From Mariprofundaceae bacterium (GTDB lineage: Bacteria; Pseudomonadota; Zetaproteobacteria; Mariprofundales; Mariprofundaceae): a stretch of DNA of 6,195 nucleotides. This document shows, one piece after another, positions 1 through 5,689 of this stretch (position 1 is its first letter; every line of letters starts with the position of its first letter). Where the stretch lies: contig JAUZQP010000155.1 in the NCBI GenBank assembly GCA_030950965.1, positions 1 to 6,195 on the forward strand. Reading direction: 5' to 3'. A model generated the notes under the pieces. It was given only the letters and a program-made list of their open reading frames with translations, did no database searches and had not been told where the DNA came from. The translations under genes and the position numbers were made by a program.

Positions 1-99
1 AATGACAACGATCTCAAAGCTGCAATCGGCACCTAAAATAGTCGTTGTAGCCTCGGGGTATAATTGTTGAATACGTTGGCAAATTTCATCGTGATTCAT
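1..99 (-). CDS. ibaG: IbaG/BolA-family protein, N-terminal fragment (runs off left edge)
   Basis: Only the first 33 codons are in the window, starting at an ATG whose complement is 97-99. The visible protein begins MNHDEICQRIQQLYPEATTT and ends in a GADCSFEIVVI segment. This matches the start of the small BolA-like fold: an N-terminal helix, an acidic/Cys turn, then the first core strand. The short N-terminus and the 'D-C-S-F-E' turn look more like the IbaG (YrbA) branch than BolA proper. Family members are cytosolic proteins of about 80-90 residues that bind Fe-S clusters together with monothiol glutaredoxins and influence acid stress and envelope homeostasis. That role is family knowledge and is not visible here. 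A Shine-Dalgarno sequence AAAGGA (complement of 105-110) lies about 5 nt upstream of the ATG. A MITE-like element and its direct repeat abut this leader. The truncation at the window edge limits certainty on the exact subfamily. Confidence 0.8.
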   Translation of the reverse strand, partial: MNHDEICQRIQQLYPEATTTILGADCSFEIVVI

Positions 100-109
100 A
101 ATAATCCTT

Positions 110-132
110 TTAACATGAGATATGTGATCTAA
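110..132. repeat. 23-bp direct repeat, left copy (apparent target-site duplication)
   Basis: This 23-mer begins TTAACATGAG and ends GTGATCTAA, and it recurs without a mismatch at 292-314. The two copies exactly abut the two ends of the palindromic element at 133-291, the arrangement expected of a target-site duplication. Twenty-three bases is long for a transposition duplication, so another origin is possible. This copy ends within the Shine-Dalgarno region of the ibaG-like gene. Confidence 0.85.
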
Positions 133-291
133 GGCAACTCGCAATAAATAATCTACCAAAATCGCGCAGGATTTTTGTTCAGCATCAAGGCGAAAAAAGT
201 GAAGCATAGCTTGGCTATGTAAGATTTTTTGCAACGCCGATGCTGGGCAAAAAGACAAGCTAGTTTGGTAGATTATTTGTTGCGCGTTACC
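133..291. mobile_element. 159-bp palindromic MITE-like element
   Basis: The terminal 28 bases (133-160, starting GGCAACTCGC) are the inverted complement of 264-291 (ending GCGCGTTACC) with three mismatches. The inward sequence continues the symmetry: 172-186 pairs with 239-253 at 13 of 15 positions, and CATAGC/GCTATG at 205-210 and 214-219 close a tight loop centred near 212, the exact midpoint. The whole element can therefore fold into one long hairpin. It encodes no protein of note and is bracketed by perfect 23-bp direct repeats. The best reading is a non-autonomous miniature inverted-repeat element mobilised by a transposase encoded elsewhere. It could also be a REP/BIME-like palindromic repeat. 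The family is not recognised. Confidence 0.75.
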
Positions 292-314
292 TTAACATGA
301 GATATGTGATCTAA
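292..314. repeat. 23-bp direct repeat, right copy
   Basis: Identical to 110-132 over all 23 positions and begins at the base after the palindromic element ends. It is followed within 3 bp by the second palindrome (318-395). The pre-insertion locus was therefore probably a single 23-mer lying between the ibaG leader and that palindrome. Confidence 0.85.
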
Positions 315-317
315 ACT

Positions 318-395
318 AATAAACGCGCATGGCTTTTTGACCCGCTGTGCCAACGATGTTTCATCGCACAGGGGGGCAGAAAGCCATGCGCGTTA
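318..395. repeat. 78-bp dispersed palindrome, copy A; likely terminator of the cytochrome gene
   Basis: Positions 322-336 (AACGCGCATGGCTTT) are perfectly complementary to 380-394, giving a 15-bp outer stem. Inner pairing continues in the same register (CTGTGC with GCACAG, CCC with GGG) around a centre near 358. A second copy of the same length lies at 5593-5670, identical at 64 of 78 positions and ungapped. The hairpin begins 5 nt after the stop codon of the minus-strand pentaheme cytochrome gene. On that strand it is followed by TTTATTAGTTT, so it could act as an imperfect intrinsic terminator. Its right end shares TGCGCGTTA with the right end of the 159-bp element. Confidence 0.75.
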
Positions 396-399
396 ACAA

Positions 400-1620
400 T
401 TAATGCAATTTCACTACATCATCAAATAGATTGAATTCGCTGCTGTGGGTGCGTTTCAATGCAGTTTTCAGCAAGGTCTCTGCCTTTTCCGAAGGTGTGC
501 CAGCCAACAATGACTCGTACACACCACGGTAAAAAGCATCAGGAATCACCCGCACTTGGAACTGCACCGTTGTGGTGGTCGTGGGAGCTTGGTCGGCACG
601 GTAGAGGCGGCGTTCGTCAGGCATGATGCGCGTATCTCTGGCCTCTTCCCATGCACCAGCACGGTAGCGCACTTCTCGGATAATTTCCCACTGCCATTGC
701 TTGACCTTGATGTTGTTGCGATCACGCGCTATGGCAGTAACGACCACTTTAGGTGTCACATAAGTCGGGAAAGCATGCCCCACACCCACAGAGTGAATAA
801 CGATCTGCGCTACACCGTGGCTTTTTTTAACGTTGATTTCTAAGCCCTTGCGTACCATGGCAGGATGATGAATTCCCTTAAACTCATGGCGACGATGCGG
901 CATGTGGCACACTTGGCAGGTCACACCCTTGGCGGCGAAACTGCTCTCTTGCCACTCTTTCACGGTGTTTTCTAACGGCTTACCATTGATCGCATTACTT
1001 TGAGCGAACTGATGGCAAGAGGCACAAAATTGTGATTGTTCAAACCCCTTATTGGCTGTAAAGCCACCATGCACGTCCGTTTGAATATGCCCTGTTTGTT
1101 TACTCCCCATGCGTGGCGGCCCAAAACGTTCCAGACCGCGCACATGGCACACAGCGCAACTCACACCTGTATGACGCAATGGCACGGTAGCAGCCTCTAA
1201 ATCCGCCTCCGCATTCACCCCTTCAGGCTGGCGGATTTTAATTTTTAGCGATTCCAACATGTCGTCATCGCTTTGGTATTGCTGTTCCTTCAATGGGGCA
1301 TGGCAGACCAAACAATTATTGCCACGGCTATGATTACCCATACCTGGGAATTGCCCAATCAAACCTTCGGAATAGGCATGGGCGTGAAAGCTATGCTTCC
1401 ATGCTTGAAACTGACTGTCATGGCACTGGGCGCAGGCTTCAGGGCGCAGGTCTTTTTCCAAGTCAGACCAATCATGATGCTGCTTGGTAGATGATGCTGA
1501 TGGTTGCTGCCAATAATGTTCGGGTAATTCCGATGACGCTGCAATCAACAGTAAACCTGCTGCTAAACAGATGATCGCCCATATACTACGGTGACGCAGG
1601 TATTTCACTTTAACACGCAT
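400..1620 (-). CDS. Pentaheme c-type cytochrome, membrane-anchored or secreted
   Basis: This 406-residue protein has five CXXCH heme c attachment motifs, at residues 63-67, 103-107, 155-159, 199-203 and 235-239. Extra histidines (for example HSFHAHAY near 77-83 and HRRHEFKGIHH near 242-252) could serve as distal ligands. A hydrophobic segment at about residues 12-29 after a basic N-terminus is a signal peptide or anchor, placing the hemes in the periplasm. The first motif context (CAQCH, then W and SFHAHA) resembles the cytochrome c554/multiheme family. The C-terminal third (about 265-390) lacks hemes and looks beta-rich, with VGHAFPT and DTRIMPDE stretches also seen in other multiheme proteins. 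The electron donor and acceptor cannot be told. The gene starts 84 nt after rlmE on the same strand and may be its operon partner. GGAG at 1633-1636 (complement), 12 nt from the ATG, is a plausible ribosome site. Confidence 0.9.
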   Translation of the reverse strand: MRVKVKYLRHRSIWAIICLAAGLLLIAASSELPEHYWQQPSASSTKQHHDWSDLEKDLRPEACAQCHDSQFQAWKHSFHAHAYSEGLIGQFPGMGNHSRGNNCLVCHAPLKEQQYQSDDDMLESLKIKIRQPEGVNAEADLEAATVPLRHTGVSCAVCHVRGLERFGPPRMGSKQTGHIQTDVHGGFTANKGFEQSQFCASCHQFAQSNAINGKPLENTVKEWQESSFAAKGVTCQVCHMPHRRHEFKGIHHPAMVRKGLEINVKKSHGVAQIVIHSVGVGHAFPTYVTPKVVVTAIARDRNNIKVKQWQWEIIREVRYRAGAWEEARDTRIMPDERRLYRADQAPTTTTTVQFQVRVIPDAFYRGVYESLLAGTPSEKAETLLKTALKRTHSSEFNLFDDVVKLH

Positions 1621-1704
1621 CGCTTTCTGTCACTCCGTGCGATGGAACATCGTTGCTACAGCGCATCAAAAAGCTATCCACGTTTATTGTTTGAATCACA
1701 TGTT

Positions 1705-2334
1705 TCATGTTAAGCCCTCAGCCAACAGGAAAAATTCAGGTGAACTACTGCGGCTGGCAGCGGGTTTGATGTGCCGCACACGCTGGAAGGATTGCCCCAG
1801 CGTGCGGCGAAATTCATCGTAGCCCTCGCCCATAAAACTTTTCAGCAGCAAGCTTCCACCCTTTCGCAAATGTTGCTGGGCGAAGTAGAGACTGACTTCA
1901 TTCAAACCAATCATACGCATCTGATCGACTAATTTATTACCGCTTATTTCAGGAGCCATGTCAGACACCACCAGATCCACCTTACGGCCAGCTAAGGCAT
2001 TCACCATTAATTTCTGTCCTTCCTCATGATTAAAATCACCCTGAATAACATGCACCCATTCGACAGCTTTCATGGGTAATAAATCAACACCGATCACCAA
2101 ACCTTCAGCACCCACAGCGCGAGCGAGCTCGACACTCCATGAGCCAGGCGCGCAACCGAGATCCACGACCACCTGCCCTTTACGCACCTGCAAACCATGT
2201 TGTTCCATGATTTCAGTGAGTTTAAATGCAGCGCGAGAACGTTTGCCTTCGCGCTGTGCTTGACGCACATGCGGGTCATGGGCGTGGCGTTGAAACCATA
2301 CGGACGTTTTACGTGCTTGTTTACTTTTTTTCAT
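1705..2334 (-). CDS. rlmE: 23S rRNA (uridine2552-2'-O)-methyltransferase RlmE
   Basis: RlmE (RrmJ/FtsJ) transfers a methyl group from S-adenosylmethionine to the 2'-OH of U2552 in the A-loop of 23S rRNA, a late step in 50S maturation. The 209-residue length equals the E. coli enzyme. The KRSRAAFKL segment supplies catalytic K38. VVDLGCAPGSWS (about 56-67) is the SAM-binding loop, SDMAP gives D125, LLLKSF gives K165, and the SPEFFLLA segment supplies E200, which together form the K-D-K-E set of the family. The N-terminus is basic, as expected for rRNA binding. The start codon lies inside the end of the upstream globin gene (14-bp overlap), with AGGA only 4 nt before the ATG, so translational coupling is likely. 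In many gammaproteobacteria ftsH follows rlmE; here a pentaheme cytochrome gene follows. Confidence 0.97.
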   Translation of the reverse strand: MKKSKQARKTSVWFQRHAHDPHVRQAQREGKRSRAAFKLTEIMEQHGLQVRKGQVVVDLGCAPGSWSVELARAVGAEGLVIGVDLLPMKAVEWVHVIQGDFNHEEGQKLMVNALAGRKVDLVVSDMAPEISGNKLVDQMRMIGLNEVSLYFAQQHLRKGGSLLLKSFMGEGYDEFRRTLGQSFQRVRHIKPAASRSSSPEFFLLAEGLT

Positions 2335-2767
2335 CGTGTCCTACTGGGGCGGGGAAGTTTAATGGCTGCTCACAGCCTAAGTCACGCTGCGCAAAGGCTT
2401 CGGCTGACGGGCTAACGATATGACGACGGAAGGCGTTATCAATTTTCAACCAACGGGTGCGCAAGGGTTCGGCTACACCACCATCACACAGCGTTGAAAG
2501 CAATATACGTTGGCGCAAATCAAATAAAGCATCAGGAATATACATACGACGGTGCGCCAATTCAGGCTCATGACCGACAAAGCGATGCGAATCCCCCATC
2601 TTTTCTGCCATGAACATGGTTTGCTTTTCTTCAATTAAATGTTGCTTCGTACCAGCAAAATACTGCCCCAACCACGCGTGAGCATACAGACGATTGTAAA
2701 GTTCATGGTGAACTTGACGCAATACAGGCAGCCCGCCCACAGCATCAAACAAGGTAGTTTTACTCAT
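2321..2767 (-). CDS. Truncated (2/2-fold) hemoglobin
   Basis: This 148-residue protein matches the truncated hemoglobin family, small heme proteins that bind O2 or NO and are often linked to nitrosative or oxygen stress. It opens with the family-typical TLFDAVGG segment. By comparison with M. tuberculosis HbN, Y24 (ELYNRLY) sits at B10, Q49 (EEKQTMF) at E11 and H72 (ELAHRRMYI) at the proximal F8 position. The QYFAGT segment (35-40) fits the CD region. The C-terminal tail after about residue 118 exceeds the core fold and has no evident motif. AGGAGT (complement of 2776-2781) lies 8 nt before the ATG, a strong ribosome site. It is the first gene of the minus-strand cluster, and its last four codons plus stop overlap rlmE. 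The subgroup is not certain, and the ligand cannot be inferred from sequence. Confidence 0.88.
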   Translation of the reverse strand: MSKTTLFDAVGGLPVLRQVHHELYNRLYAHAWLGQYFAGTKQHLIEEKQTMFMAEKMGDSHRFVGHEPELAHRRMYIPDALFDLRQRILLSTLCDGGVAEPLRTRWLKIDNAFRRHIVSPSAEAFAQRDLGCEQPLNFPAPVGHDEKK

Positions 2768-2929
2768 CGCGCTTCACTCCTAACACTCAGTGAAAAAGCG
2801 AATCTTGCTCGCTCATCATCGCCGTATGATAGCCTCCTGATACCACAAGGCGAGAAAAATAGGGTAAGCAAATCCCTAGCAAAGACGAAGACACTTGCCA
2901 GCAGCTTGCTCAGTAGTTAGAAATGACGC
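2768..2929. promoter_or_regulatory. Divergent intergenic region expected to hold two promoters
   Basis: These 162 bp separate the start codons of the globin-rlmE-cytochrome cluster (minus) and the ypjD-corB pair (plus), so outward promoters for both must lie here or inside the genes. TATGAT at 2825-2830 is a good -10 candidate for the plus strand, and the overlapping ATGATA (2826-2831) reads TATCAT on the minus strand. Neither has a convincing -35 at 16-18 bp; TTGCTC at 2805-2810 is only 14 bp from TATGAT. No clear operator palindrome was found. Confidence 0.35.
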
Positions 2930-3745
2930 ATGAATGGTATTTATCTTTTCCCTTTTGCGGGTATAATCAGTTTGCTTGGGGCGGTTTTGGTGTGGCGCAA
3001 AGCACAGGGGCAGCCGTCGCTTTCGCCTAACGATGAGTCGCTATTATTTGGGCTACTCATTGCGTCAGTATTCATGACAGCTTCGGGCATCATAGTGTTG
3101 GAACCCATCACATCACGGATGATTCAGTTCTCGCTTCCCGCCTCCGCAGCGGTCGCTACAGTGCTGGTGCAATGCATGTATCTCATTGGTCTCTTCCGCT
3201 TTGGCATTCAAGGCTTAGGCTTGTTCTTATTACCTGTCACCGCCCTGCCTTTGCTGGCGATTCCATTTTTATCGAATAGTGGCATCGACGACATAATTCA
3301 TACATCCTCCCTGCTGGAAACGGGGCATTTAATCATCTCTATGTTGGCTTATGCTGTACTCACTATGGCAGCATTTTATGCTTGGATGCATTTATTACTC
3401 GACCACGCACTACGCCGTAAACGCTTATCGGCCACCTTCAATTTTCTACCTTCGTTGATTGACCTTGAGCGTATGATGTTAGCCATCTTACAATGGTCAG
3501 CAGGGTTTATTGCTTTGAGTATTATATCAGGTCTGAGTTGGCAATGGATTGAGTTTTCACACTTTGCTATTTTGAATCACAAAGTGATCCTTGCACTCCT
3601 CTCTTTTGCGACCATCATCCTGTTGCTCATTCAGCATAAACGCGCTGGCTGGAGTGGACGCTTTGCCAGCAAAATGGTGCTGGCTTCTTATGCCTTGCTG
3701 CTGCTCGCGTACTTCGGTGTAAAAATGATTCACTCATGGGTATAA
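2930..3745 (+). CDS. ypjD: YpjD/CcsA-like (HemX-type) inner-membrane protein
   Basis: This 271-residue protein is almost wholly hydrophobic, with about eight transmembrane segments (near residues 4-22, 37-57, 70-90, 97-117, 130-155, 185-205, 215-236 and 247-268). It fits the cytochrome c assembly/CcsA superfamily branch that includes E. coli YpjD and HemX. Family-typical elements are TGHLIISMLAYA (His133) and the late NHKVILALLSF segment (His217), followed by RAGWSGR and the closing LLLAYFGVK. The YpjD function is not firmly established; relatives handle heme in cytochrome c maturation. The WWD heme-binding motif of true CcsA/CcmF proteins is not seen, so a heme lyase role should not be assumed. 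The start is the first ATG after an in-frame TGA at 2924-2926, and no strong ribosome site precedes it. corB follows after 29 nt, a pairing common in gammaproteobacteria. Confidence 0.85.
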   Translation: MNGIYLFPFAGIISLLGAVLVWRKAQGQPSLSPNDESLLFGLLIASVFMTASGIIVLEPITSRMIQFSLPASAAVATVLVQCMYLIGLFRFGIQGLGLFLLPVTALPLLAIPFLSNSGIDDIIHTSSLLETGHLIISMLAYAVLTMAAFYAWMHLLLDHALRRKRLSATFNFLPSLIDLERMMLAILQWSAGFIALSIISGLSWQWIEFSHFAILNHKVILALLSFATIILLLIQHKRAGWSGRFASKMVLASYALLLLAYFGVKMIHSWV

Positions 3746-3774
3746 GGACGGCGTAACGCAGCAACAGTAATTAT

Positions 3775-5031
3775 ATGGAACCTTGGTTATCGGCAGCACT
3801 ATTACTGCTTTTTATTGTTTTATCAGCTATATTTTCAGGCACGGAGACTGCACTCACCCACAGTCGTCGTGCCACACTGCGCGTGTTACAGCAAGAGGGT
3901 AACCAAGGGGCAAAAGCAGCAGAAGCTCTACTTGCCAACCCTGACCGTATGCTGGCTGCTATTTTATTGGGTAATAACTTCGTCAACTTCGCTGCTTCGA
4001 GCTTAACTGCCGTAGTGATGGTTGAGGCATTTGGTGATGCTGGGATCATCTATGCCACCATCGCCATGACAATGATTATCGTCATGTTTTCTGAGCTACT
4101 ACCCAAAACGATTGCAGTCGTACATGCCGAAACACTGGCGTGTGCCATTGCACCATGGCTACAACGATTTAGCCGAATATTTTTCCCGTTTATCGGCTTG
4201 ATGCAGTGGAGTGTTCGCTTGGTGCGCCAACTGATGGGCATCAATGACCGTCGCAAAGCGGGACTAAGCCGCAAAGAACTCACGGCATTAATTCACATGA
4301 GTGCCAGCAGCGGCTATCTGGATGCACCGCATCAACGCATGCTGGCTGGCAATCTTCGGCTGGCACAAATCCCCGTCAAAGCATTGATGACACCTCGCAA
4401 TAACATTCACATGCTAAATGCCGACATGGCACTGGAAGAGTGTCGTACAGCAGTGCTCAAAAGCTCCTATTCACGTCATCTCGTCTACAGTGAGCGCAAA
4501 GATAACATCTTGGGTGTCGTACATTTACGTGACCTGTTCACCATGCTATCCACACCAGAAGACAACACCTTGCATGCAGTCACATTACGCGATCCCTATT
4601 ATATCCCCAATAATCAAAATGCCATGGCACAACTGGTCGATTTTCAACAGCGGCAAGAGCACATGGCGATTGTCGTTGATGAATATGGTGATATTGAAGG
4701 CTTGATTACGCTGGAAGATATTCTTGAAAGTATTGTTGGTGAAATCCAAGATGAGTCCGACCTTGCACCCAACCAAGTCATTAAACCGGACGGCGATGAT
4801 TGGCTGGTATCACCCACAGCAAGCCTGCATGATATTAACCGCCTGCTGTCCACCGCCTTGCCTGAAGATCGCGCCACCACCATCGGCGGCTTGGTTGTAT
4901 CCACCTTGGGTAAACAGCCAGATGGTGATTTAAGTATGCGTTTTTCTGATGTGTTGATTGAATTCAAATGGAACAAAGAGCATGATATTCATGCCATAAC
5001 GGTCAAAAAAATAGACCAAGAAGGCGATTAA
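3775..5031 (+). CDS. corB: CNNM/CBS-domain transporter of the CorB/CorC (HlyC) family
   Basis: The 418-residue protein has the full family layout. An N-terminal CNNM (DUF21) membrane domain covers about residues 1-190, with hydrophobic segments near 5-24, 59-82, 88-108 and 128-150 and the signatures LLGNNFVNF and SELLPKTIA. A tandem CBS pair follows at about 200-330, including LMTPRNNIHML and the hallmark DEYGDIEGLITLEDILE segment. A CorC_HlyC domain ends the protein (about 340-415, with GGLVVSTLG and DVLIEF). Family members are inner-membrane proteins implicated in Mg2+ (and Co2+) export or homeostasis, with the CBS pair binding ATP-Mg; direct transport has been debated for bacterial members. 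It lies 29 nt behind ypjD and probably shares its transcript. An in-frame TAA at 3754-3756 limits upstream extension, and the ATG at 3775 has only a weak ribosome site. Confidence 0.93.
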   Translation: MEPWLSAALLLLFIVLSAIFSGTETALTHSRRATLRVLQQEGNQGAKAAEALLANPDRMLAAILLGNNFVNFAASSLTAVVMVEAFGDAGIIYATIAMTMIIVMFSELLPKTIAVVHAETLACAIAPWLQRFSRIFFPFIGLMQWSVRLVRQLMGINDRRKAGLSRKELTALIHMSASSGYLDAPHQRMLAGNLRLAQIPVKALMTPRNNIHMLNADMALEECRTAVLKSSYSRHLVYSERKDNILGVVHLRDLFTMLSTPEDNTLHAVTLRDPYYIPNNQNAMAQLVDFQQRQEHMAIVVDEYGDIEGLITLEDILESIVGEIQDESDLAPNQVIKPDGDDWLVSPTASLHDINRLLSTALPEDRATTIGGLVVSTLGKQPDGDLSMRFSDVLIEFKWNKEHDIHAITVKKIDQEGD

Positions 5032-5034
5032 CCT

Positions 5035-5103
5035 GGCATTCATAAATCGTCGTGATGATTGCAGATAATGGGGTAAACAAAGCCCACGCTGCTTGTGAAT
5101 GTC
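5035..5103. terminator. Possible structured bidirectional terminator between convergent genes
   Basis: Between the stop of corB (ends 5031) and the stop of the lipoprotein gene (5107), GGCATTCATA (5035-5044) can pair with TGTGAATGTC (5094-5103) through ten base pairs including two G-U wobbles in plus-strand RNA. Inside, GCAG (5061-5064) can pair with CTGC (5089-5092), and a GGG/CCC stem lies within that. The fit between the two stop codons is suggestive, but the loop is large and there is no T-tract, so an intrinsic terminator is doubtful. Confidence 0.25.
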
Positions 5104-5106
5104 ATG

Positions 5107-5565
5107 TTAAATATATACACCATTTCTGTCGCATGCTTGATGCCGTTCGGATGTTTGCTGTTGGCGACTATCCGTGGCTTGTAGTGTGAATGTGCGACAG
5201 TTATTTTGAGTGCGAATATCACTAACACGAAAGGCTGTGCCTGTTTGTGGATTATGCCATTGCCGAGCTTGTGGCGAACGTTGATTCAACGCTTGGTTCA
5301 GTTGTTTCTTATCGGAATTATCCATGTAATGAACAATTTCACTGCCTACAAAGTTGCCAATAATTGCACCAGCAACACCGCCCAATGCAACACACCCCGC
5401 TCGCTCGTAGCGGTTGCCTTTTTTACACGCTTGGTAGCCGCCGTAAGCGCCGCCTGCAGCAAATAGCGCAGAGGAAACACCTCGCACAGCGGTGTCATTA
5501 TTGGCGCATCCTCCAAGTAATGGTAGTAAGCTGCACAAAATCAACCATCGATGTAATGAGAACAT
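5107..5565 (-). CDS. Outer-membrane lipoprotein with glycine zipper and 17 kDa surface-antigen domain
   Basis: This 152-residue protein begins with a lipoprotein signal: basic H5-R6, a hydrophobic stretch, then lipobox LGGC with lipidated Cys20. Position +2 is Ala, which favours Lol sorting to the outer membrane. Residues 33-78 are a glycine-zipper segment (AAGGAYGG, then GGVAGAIIGNFVGSEI), interrupted by a Cys/Lys/Arg-containing loop with C47 and C58. The rest resembles the C-terminal domain of 17 kDa surface antigens: D-x-x-D, an AL helix, a W-x-NPQTGT segment, C-R-x-F, and a final AC-DRNGVYI. Such proteins are structural envelope components with poorly defined roles. The ribosome site GGAAGG lies about 8 nt before the ATG. 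It is preceded directly by palindrome copy B, so its leader may derive from that repeat. It converges on corB with a 75-bp gap. Confidence 0.9.
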   Translation of the reverse strand: MFSLHRWLILCSLLPLLGGCANNDTAVRGVSSALFAAGGAYGGYQACKKGNRYERAGCVALGGVAGAIIGNFVGSEIVHYMDNSDKKQLNQALNQRSPQARQWHNPQTGTAFRVSDIRTQNNCRTFTLQATDSRQQQTSERHQACDRNGVYI

Positions 5566-5579
5566 AGTTTTTCCTTCCT

Positions 5580-5599
5580 TAAGGCAACTCGCAATAAAT
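5580..5599. repeat. 20-bp match to the left end of the 159-bp element
   Basis: TAAGGCAACTCGCAATAAAT here is identical to 130-149, which spans the left terminus of the MITE-like element and the three bases before it. Here it runs directly into palindrome copy B (starting 5593) instead of the 159-bp element's own core. On the minus strand it lies between that hairpin and the lipoprotein ribosome site. Confidence 0.85.
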
Positions 5600-5670
5600 G
5601 CGCATGCTTTTGTGACGCGCTGTGATAAAGATGTTTCATCGCACGAGGTGGCAGAAAGTCATACGCATTA
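5593..5670. repeat. 78-bp dispersed palindrome, copy B; possible terminator and leader hairpin
   Basis: Ungapped match to copy A (318-395) at 64 of 78 positions, in the same orientation, with an invariant 15-base centre GATGTTTCATCGCAC (5630-5644). The outer stem (about 5597-5611 with 5655-5669) is weaker than in copy A, but the third pair changes from C-G to T-A on both arms, keeping pairing. It starts about 20 nt after the transglycosylase stop codon and ends upstream of the lipoprotein ribosome site, so it may terminate one gene and form the leader of the next. Confidence 0.7.
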
Positions 5671-5689
5671 ATCTAACCTAATATTCAGG

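Noticed and set aside
121..132. TATGTGATCTAA in the direct repeat as a CRP-like site
   Set aside because: Only the TGTGA half is present; the matching TCACA half is absent at the required spacing in both copies.
133..395. CRISPR array or short tandem array
   Set aside because: There are only two identical 23-mers, separated by 159 bp of palindrome, with no regular repeat-spacer pattern and no cas genes.
556..843. Plus-strand open frame of 95 codons inside the cytochrome gene
   Set aside because: It is antisense to the C-terminal domain of a well-supported multiheme cytochrome and shows no motif.
1621..1704. Separate promoter or terminator between rlmE and the cytochrome gene
   Set aside because: No convincing hairpin with a T-tract and no paired -35/-10 was seen, so the cytochrome may be co-transcribed, but neither case is proven.
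2639..2920. Plus-strand open frame of 93 codons overlapping the globin start and the divergent region
   Set aside because: It lies antisense to the conserved globin N-terminus, has no recognisable domain and no good ribosome site.
4644..4976. Minus-strand open frame of 110 codons inside corB
   Set aside because: It is antisense to the conserved CBS and CorC_HlyC coding region; the composition is a by-product of corB codons.
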